Shown piece after piece: positions 45,437-58,238 of a DNA stretch of 64,000 nt. Made by a program: the position numbers and the translations under genes. The number at the start of each line of letters is the position of its first letter. Within the stretch, counting starts at the first letter, position 1. The notes beneath the pieces were generated by a model. It ran no database searches and was not told where the DNA came from. It saw only the letters and a program-made list of their open reading frames with translations. The stretch lies in assembly GCF_030463565.1 (NCBI RefSeq), contig NC_134644.1:127097388-127161387 (forward strand), given 5' to 3'. This DNA comes from Pelecanus crispus (Eukaryota > Chordata > Aves > Pelecaniformes > Pelecanidae).

Positions 45437-48333
45437 CAATTATCTTACCCTTTACTGTGGAACAGTCAGCTTCCAATGCAAAGGCAGAACAGCAACCTGG
45501 AATAGAGCCAGCTCTAAGCAACACAACCTGGTTCAGCCCATTTTGCCTATCCTGTTAGTTTGGGTAGCAAATCCCCATGCTGCTGAAGGACAATGGGTGG
45601 CCTATTTAATCCCTTAACTTTGAATGACAGTGACTCTCCCCAAAGAAACACAAATCGTTGATGCGCTGGCCCTCTGAGGCTGCTCTGTGTCTGTGAAGTC
45701 CTGCTAGATAGTTTCCTATTGCTGGAGTTAGTTTCTTGGGAGGAGATGTACCTGCTGGGAATGTAAAAAGAGTAGAGAGGTGCCTTCTTACCTGCAGCTA
45801 ATCTTGGTTTGAAGGGATGACCTACGTCTTTCTGAATATCATACCTTAAGCAGACCACTACCTAAATATATCCACTTATGACTATAGTACTTTAGCACAG
45901 ACATCATGAGTATCAGGAGACAGTTAATAAGCCATCTGGCAGTGCATACCTTCTTCCTAGAGCCTCTTTGGTGTCAGTGCACTGATTGGGGTTGGGGACT
46001 GCACTTAGTGTTGGAGGGATCTAGAGCAGCACCATTCACTTTGGTCTAAGCAAGCTCTGGTGTTTATGACATTGGAACAGGAAACCGGGGGGGGGATCTG
46101 ATGTTTTCATTGTTTGAAGGTTAAGAGTTTAGCTGTCTTTAATGGCTTGAGCTCAGCAGGACAAAGTCTGTGTGGACCCTGGCATGTAGCTTTCCTCAGT
46201 ATCGGAGGCTCTTTTAGATGAGGTTTTTAACATATGGGATGCAGCTGTTACATTGCAGGTTCTGAGTCTGATGTGGCATCCTGTATCTCAGGTGTCTGAG
46301 GAGACTTGTTTTGTAGTGTAGCATTGAGTTTAGTTTCTGTCTGACAACATTTGCCAGGATCGGCAACCACAGTTCAGTCTGTTGCCCTGGAATCATCAGG
46401 AGCATTCACAGACTCATTAAGTGGATTGGGCTGTAGTTCTCTGTAGAAGACATTCCAGGTCACGTCCTAGATTATTGTTCATGATTTTGGAGCATCAGAA
46501 AATAATTTATTTAGAAGGCACACATTACATACTCTGTTTTAAAACTTGTCCTCCTATATATGTAGATTGATCTAGCCAAGCCTGTGATGATGAGAATCTC
46601 CCGAGTGCTTGTAGAGGCTCAAGTCTAGAGATTATTATCCTGTGGGTGACAGTTGCATCCTATAGAGCATAGCCTGACTTACAGATAACAATGTTTTCTA
46701 AACATCTGCGACTTCAGAAGTGTTCCTTGACAGGACAAGCATCTTGAGCTAGTAGATGATTTGGTTTGGAGAACTTAATGTCGAAGCCGTTTTCTCTCTT
46801 TCTTGTTGTGATCTTGGTTAATTATAAACAGGATCAGGAATTTAGTGAAGCAGTCATTCTAGTCAGGGTTTATATTGCTTTATCCTGGTTAGCTTCCTGT
46901 ATAACGATGTCTAGAGAGGGAAAAGAGCCTTAACCAAAGTGTATGTCAACCATTTGAAGGTCAAAGTTTTATTCCGTCTCAGCTGACTCTTAGCAGCCTG
47001 GAGAACCTGCCTAACTGTGTGTAGTGGTTCACTATAGTTGGTGAGATGCCTTGTGAAATGTCTACAGACCATAGTAAATCACGGTCAATCTTCATGCCGC
47101 GTATGATTTGTTCTTGCCTTTGCGACTTGAACCTTCTTATATAGATGAGGGTCTACCACTATCGTTGTATTGCCAAAGTACTTAACTTCATGCTTCATTA
47201 AGTGATAACTTTCTGTTTCGATTATTTTTCTTTCAGTTCCATCAGTTTTAACTGAACAAATTCCACATCCAGATGTTTCAATACATCTATTGATGTCTAT
47301 TTTTGCATAAATGTTAATTCTTTTTATGCCTCAAAATTCCCAGTTATCCACCACCTGCTGGGATATCTGTTGGCATTGCTGTATCACAGAAGCATGTGAC
47401 ATTCCATGTCACTATGCCTATCTGCCAATATTTCCTAGCAAGGGTAATGGGAGAAAATAGACCCTTATTGGCCCTAGCCTGCTGTCATTCTTCTGGACCA
47501 AGATTCTGGCAGTTATCTCAAAATTATGACACACTGATCACACCAGCTTCTTTCATCTCATTTGGCTTTTCTGTCATTTAGAAATTCTAGACAGGTAAGA
47601 CCAATGAGAACCTCTTTGGTATTTGGTGTTTAGAGTGGGAAAAGCATCTTAATTAGAGCATTACTTCGATAATCATAGAACCCATAATCATAGAAGATGA
47701 AGTGAAAGGGCCTCATGGTCACCTTGTCTGTTTAGACTTAAAAATCAGTCACACGCCCCAAATTAGTTTTAGTTTTGTGAAATCAGTAAAACCGCTTGGT
47801 AACTTTCGTTACCTATAGGAGCTAGGACTTCTCTGGCCTTTTCCTGAATCTGGTCTTTTTGTGGAATTTCACATCCTACTTAAAAAAATGTGAGAACTAG
47901 GAGAATAAAATGATTATGAAAAGTTGTCCAATGGGCATGATTTAGAATTCAAATGCATCGTTACCTCTTTTTTTCTGATAGTGACTAGACAGAAAACATC
48001 AATTTTCTTGTACAGATTGAGAATTCTGTATCCATTTAATGGTGCTTGTTCACATTCTCTGCTTTTTTGAGGCTTTTTCAGGCTTAGTCTCTGGATTTTT
48101 TTCAGCAGTTTGATGTAGCAATGCTGCAGCAGGTTTGTGCTTAGAGCAGTAGTGCTTAATGCATTCTAATCTATTTCATTATTTCATTCATCATGCAGGT
48201 TTTTGAGACATCTTGCAAGAACTCATCTTCTGTTTTAAAAAGAAAAAAAAAGTAGAATAACTTAGTGGGGCTTGCTGTCTAGCTGTGGAATAAGCTCAGT
48301 AAATCACTGTTGAAAACACTTTCAAATAAACTA
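45437..48333 (+). other. Intron 1 sequence; a possible CR1 tail near 47.7 kb
   Basis: At 47669-47750, ATAATCATAGAACCCATAAT with a second ATCATAGAA and then AAGGGCCTCATGGTCA resembles a very decayed antisense CR1 3' end. Nothing else is recognised. Confidence 0.35.
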
Positions 48334-48620
48334 CTATTGAAGGTATGTTAATACCTTTCTGTTATTGCTTTCAAGATGACCCATGGCTCCACAAGTGTGT
48401 ACCATTCTGAAGGTGTCAGGGACTACCAAGTGTTTGCCCGGATTGTTCTTGTACTGAGGTCTCTCAGTTTGAAACAATTTCTTTTCTGGCCGAGAATAAG
48501 AAAAATCTGCGTTGCCAATTTTGCTACGCTGGCAATCCTTGTCAAACAGGTTGTTTGTCTTCCTTTTCTCCTGTTCCCAGGATGCTGTGCTGTCAAGTTG
48601 TGTTGCATTATTAAACATCT
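48334..48620 (-). pseudogene. Gypsy-type integrase zinc-domain remnant
   Basis: A 94-codon minus-strand frame ends with KHLVVPDTFRMVHTCGAMGH followed by LESNNRKVLTYLQ. This resembles the start of Ty3/gypsy integrases (LxVPxxxR ... H ... GHLGxxKTxxxLxx). Below it, a frame with CSKHKPAAALLH near 48.1 kb may continue it. There are stops throughout. No reverse transcriptase was found directly upstream. Confidence 0.5.
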
Positions 48621-51600
48621 GTCAAGCACACATCAGCAGAATGGCTGGACAGTTCAGCAAGTGCTTGGGTCCATCAGGCCAGATGGTAGAAAAGAAAGGG
48701 GAAACGGTAGCATAAAGCATGAGCTGTCTTTTATAAGATTACTAATCTTTTAAAATAATGGTGGAGATTCTTGTGATGATTTACTTCACCCTGCCCAGTA
48801 CATCTGTGCAGCTGGAGACTTCAAATGTACATCACAGTACAACAGAGTCCTCCTGGGCAATAGCTGAAGTACTTTTTGCCAGGTATCCCAGTAGGAAATA
48901 TTTGCTGGGAGGACAGAATAAGGATTGCATGCTTTGATGTGGTCCCTCGAATTCCTGACTTAGCAGTCCAAATCTTTTTTTTTTAATATATATGTATTTA
49001 TATTTATATTTCAAGTCAACTACTGGGTTACAGCCCTGTGAGACTGGGAGAACCATAGAAACAAATCTATGTGTCTGCGACATTTGGTCTGCCCGTAATG
49101 AGCCCCAGCATCCTTTGGGTAGACAGCAATAGCAGGAAATGGACACTGCTTCCAGCTCTTGGGTTGGTCCAGTTGTGTGGTTGTTTCATCTTGCAAACCA
49201 AATTTTTCATGCTAAAATACTGTTCCTCCAGTCAGTGTTCAGAGATCAGCCAATTTCCCTTATTGCTTCTGGAATGAGAGGTACCCATCTGAGTGGAACT
49301 TGTCAATGATAAGCAACCCAGTGTCTTTGTCTTGGACTGATGCTTCTTGTCCTTAGTAAAAGTCTGTTAGTGAATACTGTGGTTTCTAGAGCCTGGGATC
49401 AGCCCCCAAAGAGCAGATACTGAAAGAAAATTGAATTACTGCTTTAAGCTAGCTTGAACGCTGCAGTTATCTTATGAAGAAGGATCTTTCCTGCTCTTTG
49501 TGATACAGTGTTCAAATGATGGCGAGCCCCACTAAGTGGTTGTGATGTTAAAACATGCTCTTTTTTAGAGCTGTAGAAGCACTTAAGAACTAGAGGGCTG
49601 TGGCTTCACAAGGTAAATTTGGAGGTTTTTATCAGTCTGGCTGTGCAAGTTAGTGCATGCTGTATATGTGCATTGATGATGATTGTTGCATTTACTAAGT
49701 ATCTCCACAGGAACTTCTCAATACCTGTGCTACGATCAGCCCTTCACAGTAAATGTTTGATGTTAACTGTAACCATTGTGGGTTGTTAATTTAGCCTCCA
49801 GGCCCACAGCAGCAGCAGTGCTTGAGGAGGAGACTGCAGAGCTCATATAGGGCTGTCTGGGGGGTTTTCCAATGAAAGAGATCGTAAATGTGGGAGAAGT
49901 GAACAAACAGATGCTTGACTGACTGAAGGGTGCAGGATACAGTGCAAGAGATAAGCAATAAGAGGAGTGGGCAGAGTGAAAGGCCTTGAGGATGAAGTCA
50001 GTGTCTGAGCAATCATTTGAGCTGTTGTGTTTCATGGCCTCTAAAAAGGAGGTCTTTCAACTGGTCTGTGAACTGCGGATTGAAAACTGCAACAGAAGAT
50101 GGGGAGCAAGAAAAAGCTTTGGAATAATAGAGTCAAAGCAGTTGATCAAGAATGTTTTGTATGGATGTTGGAAGTTAGATCAGAAAAAGCATTGTCTTTA
50201 TTTTTAATCTGTCTAGAAAAAACAACCAACCAGCCAAAAAAAAAAAATCTAAGATATCTTAATCTGTTAAATTAGTTTGGCCTAAGTGGGAGTTTCTTTT
50301 TTTTTTTTTTTTTTCTTCAGGGATCTATTAGAATCTATTAGAATTTTTTGTAGATTAATGTCTACTGAAATAATTGTTATGTTGCAAAAGAGAACACTTC
50401 TGTCTCCATTAATTTGTAGGGTTACCTACTTTGCTTGGAGATAGACTGTTTGACACATTATCAAAACATTCTCATCTTACTATTATTCTCTAAATCTTTA
50501 ACGCTTTCATTAAATTAAAAGAACAAAATTAAAATCTCTGTCTGTGTAGCCAATTTTAACTATCCTTAATGAGAACAGACTCCGTTTCACACTGTAATTT
50601 TCATGCGTGAACTCATTATATTAGTGTCTGAGCTGTAGGAGAATGTTTCAAGCTATTTAAAGTAATGTTAAATGAAGTAAAATAATGCTCCTGTCTTCAT
50701 TCTGAGCCAGATCTACAAAAATGGCTGCCTAGATAACTGAGGTTGGTTTATACGCATGGTAGTTTGGAAATGCTTCTGAAAGAGCTGCAAAGAGAATGAG
50801 TGGTTTAAAAAAATTTTAAAAATTCAGTGCACCTGTTTGCTGTTATCAGCATTCTTAGAGCTGTTACGGCAAGAAGCTTCATGTGTTAAAGTGTTGTTAA
50901 ATGTTGGAGTTAATTTTATAGAAAAATATGTGTGTGGAGCAGGCGGGAAGGGATCTGGGGAAAACATTCTGAGTATTAATGTTCTGAAAAAAAAAAGAGG
51001 TTTTAAGTGCTACATACATACATAATAATAGTTATGAAGCTTATTACTTTTAGTACTTGCATACATTTTCTGGGATTAGTAGAAGAGAATGAAATTGGTT
51101 TATGTCTGTTGGCATGTCATGTGGTGAAAAGAGTGTGTGCCTGGGTGATACTGATGTAATCCTGGGGAGAAAAATGGTAGTGCTGCATTGGGAAGCGAAG
51201 AAGAGGTGGAGTTGTTCTTATACCAATGAGAAGTAGAACAGCAAATATACTGAAGGAAGGAAAAAAAACCCCAAACCTATGACTAACAAGGAAAGAAATG
51301 AGGAAAAAAAAAAACAACCCTTCTGAATTCTAGGATAAAATTGCATTTTGTTTGTTTGTTTGTTTATTTTGCTACGATTTTACTTAATTAGATAAGCAGC
51401 TAAAGTCCCCCAACCTTCATCTTTAAAGTTTGGATTCTTTTCAAACTTTGGGACTATAAGGATCCCAATGAAACACCAAGATGAAAAAAATTCTGTCTTC
51501 TGTGTTAGAGACAGGGCCTTTGTCTTAGAAATGACATACTATGTTTTGATTATGTTGCATTCTGTTTGTTTTTAGAACAAGTTCTGTTATGGGCTATCCG

Positions 51601-54600
51601 CCAAAGGAGTATTGTTGAAATTACAAGTAATCCCTTTGAAATAATTGAAGAGACCAGTTTGTCTTCTGAAATATTCTATCATCCATTTGGTTGTAAGATC
51701 TCCTATGGGCATTTTCAGAACTGGTTTCAAATTATCTTGCCCAGGTTATTTCTAGAGCAGCAAAAAACCATAAATCTCCTAGAATCTCCCATGTCCAAAA
51801 GTCTGTCTGACATGATGCTTGAATATGAGACTGTGGTAGTTTTCTTGTTGTCATTCTGGACACCTTGGTCTATTTTTGTTTTAACCTTGGAGGACATAGC
51901 ATGTAAATCTCCTAAGTATAATTTTGTGTCTTTGGATGAGATTGTCTGGCACAGTTAAAGGAGTATTGCATTCCTGGATTTGAACTGTAAGGCTAATCTC
52001 GCTACTAATTCTCATTGTTTCAAAGGTACAGTATGAGATCAGTAGTTACACTGGAAGTTCAAGTTGAGGCAGTGTAACTTTTCCATAAAACAGTTTTCAT
52101 TTTACTGCTCACTTATTGCTAGGTATTTTTGGAGGGAAATGGAAGATACAGCTAAAACGTGTATTATTATCAACTTCTAAAACATTAAATCTAAAATGAT
52201 GTGCCTAAACCCCATAGACATTGAATTTATTTGCCAGTAGCATTTCCTAGGAGCTGACAGTTTTTGCTGCTGCATTTGCTGAGGAGATGTGACTTTTGGA
52301 AAACTCAGATCCTCACATGTATGTATGTTGGTGCTCACAGAAAAAGAATAAACCCCGTGACTGAATATACTGTATAACAGCCACGTTTTATGCTCTCTTG
52401 GCTTGCTTTTCTTGGGTTACAGTTATTGTCCTGATGTGTAACAGTTTAATTTGTTCAATGGATAGTGAGGGGTCTTAGATAAGAAATATGCTGTGATATT
52501 AAGGACCCTTAAAAATAGAAGCTTGTTTTGAACAGGAAGCCTAGCTTTATGAGAAGTCTCTGTATTTTCATGCCTTTATAAAATCCTCTGTGATTCCTCT
52601 CTGTTGACCAATTACTTTGTTGTGATTCTGGAGTTTGGTGACGGTAGTTGCATGATGTGTATGGCTGATGGCCGTTTCTCACTGTAACCTGGTCAGTGAT
52701 TGTCCATCTTGACTTGGAGGGTTCAGCCAGTCTTGTAGCTTGGAATAATGCCTTCAAGCAGGGTCAGGAGTTTGGAGCCTCCACAACAACTGCAGATTAT
52801 CCTGAACAGGGCTTCCCCCATGAGGGAAGACATGTTCTGTATTTGGGTTTGAGATCTGGCTACAAACTGTTTAACAATCAGCATTTTGTCTCCTTATGAA
52901 CTCCAGTTTTGAAGTCACAATTCACCTTTCTTCTTTACAGGCTGGAGGTCCTATTGAGTTAGTTTACCTGTGCCAAGTGATTGCTCCTATTGGTTTAAAT
53001 CTCTAAGGGAAGTCAGCATCCAGCTGGTAGACAGTTGTACTGATGAGGACCCATTGATTTTTCTCTCCTATCCACTTACCATCAATAAGAAATGTCCTTC
53101 GCTTTTGTGATACTTCTTCCCTGCCATAATGTTGCCCTGTTACCTGGCTGGTCTCACTGTCAGGGCTGGTCTCAGTTGCTGATCACATTATATGTGGGTG
53201 TGATTAATAGCCTGATAAAAATGTTTAAGTCAATACTTGAGAAGTGTAGATAAAGATAACGCTTTGTGGTGAGAGCTGTTTAATAATATGTTCTATTTGA
53301 TGTAAACCAATGGTAAAGAATTGCTGTTTTTAACAGAAAACAACTTTTATATTGAAGGTTAAAGTTTACGTAGCTTGGCATGATTTAGCAGTATCTAGAA
53401 AAGGAGAATTTAAGAACTACAGACAATTCATGTTCCATTCTGGGGTAAAAATAATTCTTCCCTCTTTAACAGAACTTTTTCTTACCATGTTTTTTTCACC
53501 ACAGTATTATCTGAAGTATTTTCTTTCATAAGAAGGAGTGAGAAGCATGTAAACAAAATAGTCTGTGTGCATTTCTCTGAAGTTACAGGCTTTTGAAAGA
53601 TTATTAACTTGAATTTAGGATGGTCAGATTATTTTACAAGTTCCCTGGGAAGAAGTGAGCATGTAACTCTTCTCAGAACTTGAGGAAAGCTGTTCCTTCT
53701 ATCCTGAGTTTTGCTTATGTGTTTATATATATGAATACAAACACAGATACAGAGCTGTTATGTTCTTTCTAATCTGCCTGTATTGTGACAAATGTTTCTT
53801 AGTAATAGTTGTTAAATAGTGTATTTTTCAAACCTTTAGCAGATGCTGCCAAATATCACTATAAACCACCAGTATGGACTTCAGTTCTGCAGTAAGTGGT
53901 GTATTTAACAGGACAAGTGTGGGTGGACTTAGGTGATGAGACGGGGGAAAGGACTATGTGGAAAGACCGCTAAGAAGGACTGAACAAATAAATGACACAA
54001 AATGGATATGAGTTAGTGAACTGCAAAATGTTCTCCTATTTTTGAAAATCTTAGATGAGTAATTGTCAACTGTGCCATCTGTAAGTAATGTGGGCTTCCA
54101 AACTTGTGGCAATTAAAACTGCCTAGCATCCCACTCCAGCCCTGTATTTTATTCTGTGTACAAGTCAGTACTGAAGACTAATCTCCTATGACATTAATCG
54201 TCTCATGAGGAGAGACGGAATAAATCACAGTAGCCCTTCCTCTCTTCACTCATGAAGATAAATGCCATAACATGATGGCTGATCTTTGTTATGACACTAA
54301 CCATTATATATTTAACAGAGATAGCAAAACCCCACTGACAGCTAACAAAAGAATTCTCTCTTTACACATTCTATGAGAAGGCTGTGTTTCTTTAGTTCAA
54401 AAACATGACTTATCATATCTGCTCTCAGAGTAATTTAAGCAGTAGATCTGGATTGTGCCAGTGAACTTTATTCTGTACACAATGATGTCATGATTCAGAA
54501 ATGAAAACTGATGTGAAATAATTGTGCAAGCTTTGGAAGGAATAAACTGTGTAACACGCAAGGACTCTTAAGACTCTACTCTTTTCTGTTGTCTGTTTTG

Positions 54601-54644
54601 ACAAGAAAGAATAACTCACCTATTTAAAACAAACAAACAAGCAA
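48621..54644 (+). other. Intron 1 sequence, unassigned open frames
   Basis: The 130-codon plus-strand frame at 51566-51958 follows an acceptor-like TTTGTTTTTAG but has no recognised domain and ends in a stop. A near-ideal acceptor lies at 50297-50320 (T18 then CTTCAG). The remaining sequence is unremarkable. Confidence 0.4.
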
Positions 54645-54671
54645 CCCCCCCCCCCCCCAAAAAAAAAAAAA
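54645..54671 (+). repeat. C14-A13 homopolymer junction in CA-rich low complexity
   Basis: A run of 14 C followed directly by 13 A, inside about 100 bp built from only A and C (54627-54732). Confidence 0.95.
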
Positions 54672-54732
54672 CAAAACCACCAAACCAACCCACCAACAAA
54701 GCAACAGACCAAAACCAAACCCAAACCCAAAG

Positions 54733-57674
54733 CTTTCATCATTTTTCATTTTGTGGAGATGAGGGGTTTCTGTTTTGCCTCCAGTACTTGAACAGGTGGG
54801 CTCAAGGCACTGAAAGTGGCTTTTCGTTGTGTCTGTGATTGCAAGGGACTTTTAATTTTTCCAGCTTTATCACTTGCTGTACACCTCTCAGGAATTTGTT
54901 TCCAAGTTTTCCATGCATTAGACACATTCTGGTCTTTCTTTCTGGGATAAAATTAGTAAGAAAGATTCTTAATATTCTGCATCTCTGCTTGCTTATTAAT
55001 TCAAATGGAGTGATGTTGTGTATCATCCTGTGAGTAAGGAACAGAGCAAACAACTGAGTTGTGAAGTTCATGGACTTCCCTTGTAAGGTTAAGAGGATCA
55101 ATGTGACTTATACTGGATTTTTACCTAAGCATCAAAATGTGGTGTAAATTTCATGACGTAATTTCATGCCATCTATCTGACAGAATTAAAAGGGAAGTAT
55201 AATTTTTACAGTTTTATTTTCATGTTTGCTCTCATTAACCATTTTAGTAACATGGACAGAAGTGCTTTTTGGTTGGTTAAATATATTCATGGTGTGTCAA
55301 TGTCAGTTGCAGCATGAAACTTATCTTACCCTTTTAGTGGGTGAGTTTTACCTGGATGAAATACTTAAAATGGCCGAAACTAATGTGTAAGAATATTTAG
55401 GTAGAGTGTATAGTTTACAATATTTTATTTGTATTCTGCTATCCTTCTTCATGGTTTTTTCCCTCCTTTTTCTTTTTTTTGTTTTCTTTTTTGCCTTCTG
55501 GAAATCTTAGGTCTGTATCTTTAGGACACTGTCTAATAAGATAAGCTCTGATAGTAATGCAATGTCAAGAAAACCGGCATAACTGTCACCTTCTGTTAAA
55601 TTCGGTACATTCAGAGAGTAGCCAGTAGGAATTTTATTTCTCACATTAAAAGTAACCCTTACACATTACATTTGCCTGAGGAGATTAAGCAATGAAGGCT
55701 TTTAAAACAAACACATACTCATTCTCTCTGTTGATTTTTCTGGGAAGTTTTACTCTTTGTAATTTTTTTTTTATTTACTATGTTGAAACAAGTTATACAG
55801 CAGACCTTTCAGTGTCTCGGGGAAAAAAAATCTGTATCGGCTTTCAATAGAGAAAACAGCATATATGGAAGCGAATATGTTTGGGGGTTGGTGCTTCTTA
55901 GCATTATTTTTCTTGTTCCCTTAGTTGTGATGAATGTATTCACACTGCTGGTAGTTCCTTCCTCTGTTATCTGTAATATAAAAGCAGCTGACAGGGCACT
56001 CATATCCATTCCGCTCCATTAGTTCCAGTCACCTAAGCATGGCCTCTCTTCATTTTGTACAGGGGTAGATGCCAAAGGGGAATTTTTATCCCTGCTGGAA
56101 TTAGAGGCATTTCAGGATCATGGCCCATGTGATCACCAAATGAGTGCAGATTTTAGTAATGTTTTTGGGAGGCAGAGCTGTGTTTTGCTCCTGGCCCCTT
56201 CTCTGGAATAATGATTCGTAGTTGTAAACAGCTTTGACCCATGTTTTTCAGCTGGGTGCATTGGTACAGAAATTGAAACTTCTACTCTAAAGTAAATAGC
56301 CAGAGAATATGGTCTACAAGCCACAGGAGGTTCACAATGCAATTTGTCCTGTCAGCACCCAAGAGCTACAGTGTGCTGCTAGCTAGCTATTCAGTATTGA
56401 GTACCTAGGCAGTACTTCTGCACCTCTGTGTGGGTTTTGGGGAACCCATGGCAATGAACTGCATCTTCATGGATGTGCTAATGTTTCAGGAGGTAGAGGA
56501 CATAGGAATGTATTGTGGGAGTGCACTGTGGTGAGGACAAGGGAAGAAAGGTATTTCAGTAGGGATGTGGAAGGGTGGGAGATACGGAAGTTGGGGTATT
56601 GCAACACCTCAAAAGATGAGAGTGTCAACTTTGAGACTAGAGAAAGGCTGGACAGAGTGAGAAGCAATGGGGTATTGTGATAGAAAGCAAGAAAAGGTAT
56701 GGTTTGCATGGCTAAGCAGAAGTCTGGAGGCTGGACTGCACTGTCAGAATTGAGCAGTTATTCTGAAAATCTGGATGTTCCATGCTTGAACCGAAGTCAT
56801 TGCTAGTAATCCTGCTGCTAATAATGGAACCCATACCTGGGTAGCAAGTTTGACATCCTGCTCATTGGGGTATGTATCTTTGATCCTGATCTTACAGAAA
56901 TCTGATAGCATTCTGTGTGCTCACTGGGTTCATCCTGTACAGTCACCAAGGTGTTTATGGATCTGTGCTGACAGAGCCTTTAAGTGAAAGTTCCTGGTTG
57001 CTTGGACAGGCTGATTGCATTAGTAAAGAGAGAAATACAAAGGTTTCCTTTTGTTTCAGTATGTCAGAGCAGATCAATAAGTTATTATAAGTCAGTTGTT
57101 TAGGGTTGAAAACTTTACCCTATGTTTTCTGGTGTGATGTATGAGGCCACTAGCAATGGCAAGATGTCATTGCTGTTAGAGATTGTGCCTTTTAAAGGAA
57201 TAACACAATTGTATGTTTAATTTTAACTGAATTGTAATCCAATTTCTTTTGAATTCAAAATGTCAAAGTGTACAGTTCATCTGGAATTTCCAAAGCACTG
57301 TTGCTGCCTTTCTATCAGTTTAAAATATGACATTATAAACAAATTTAAAAAACAACAACAAAAAAAAAAGGGTCCAGACATCCCAGAACAAGCCTCAAAC
57401 CAGCCAGTCAAAGCAATGGAATGAACAAACAAATCGTTTAGCTTCTTTCTAGCCCTTTCCTTTCATTCAGTATTTTAGGAGATGATAATGCCTTACGCAT
57501 CTGGCAGGTTAGCAAAGCTAGGCGGTTTCAGACTGACTTGCAAACAAATTCTACAGTAGAAATTCTTTTGCAGGAAACACTCTCCCAGTTGTTCCCTGTA
57601 GTTCATGCTAAAGGAACTGTAAAGTGCTTTTGACTGAAAGAGGACTGGGGAAAAATGTTTCTTGGGTGTACTTT
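54733..57674 (+). other. Intron 1 sequence, nothing recognised
   Basis: No exon, RNA gene or identified repeat. Confidence 0.45.
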
Positions 57675-58238
57675 TGTCATGGTTTAACCCCAGCCAGCAA
57701 CTAAGCACCACGCAGCCGCTCGCTCACTCCCCCTGCCCTAGTGGGATGGGAGAGAGAATCGAAAGAGTAAGAGTGAGAAAAACTACTGGGTTGAGATAAG
57801 AACAGTTTAATAGTTGAAATAAAATAAAGTAAAATAGTAGTAGTAATAATAATATAATAATAATAGTAATAATAATATACAAAGCAAGTGATGCACAATG
57901 CAATTGCTCACCACCTGCTGACCGATACCCAGACAGTTCCCAAACAGCGATCGCTGCCCCCCAGCCAACTCCCCCCAGTTTACTGAGCATGATGTCATAC
58001 GGTATGGAATAGCCCTTTGGCCAATTTAAATCAACTGTTCTGGCTGTGCCCCCTCCCAGTTTCTTGTGCACCTGGCAGAGCATGGGAAGCTGAAAAGTCC
58101 TTGACTAGCATAAGCCGTACTTAGCAACAAGTAAACCATCAGTGTGTTATCAACATTCTTCTCCTGCTAAATCCAAAACACAGCACTATGCCAACTACTA
58201 GGAAGAAAATTAACTCTATCCCAGCTGAAACGAGGACA
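57675..58238 (-). mobile_element. Solo LTR of the same ERVL-type family, inverted
   Basis: The element runs from TGTCATGGTTTAACCCCAGC to AGCTGAAACGAGGACA and is flanked on both sides by ACTTT, a perfect 5-bp target-site duplication. It is the reverse complement of the family seen at 27119-27713. An (ATT/TAA)n microsatellite (57826-57892) has expanded inside it. The CRE is TGACATCA on its sense strand and the TATA box is lost. No internal region remains. Confidence 0.93.
57826..57892. repeat. (TAA)n microsatellite inside the LTR
   Basis: Interrupted TAA/TAG units, absent from the corresponding part of the LTR at 27119-27713. Confidence 0.9.
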
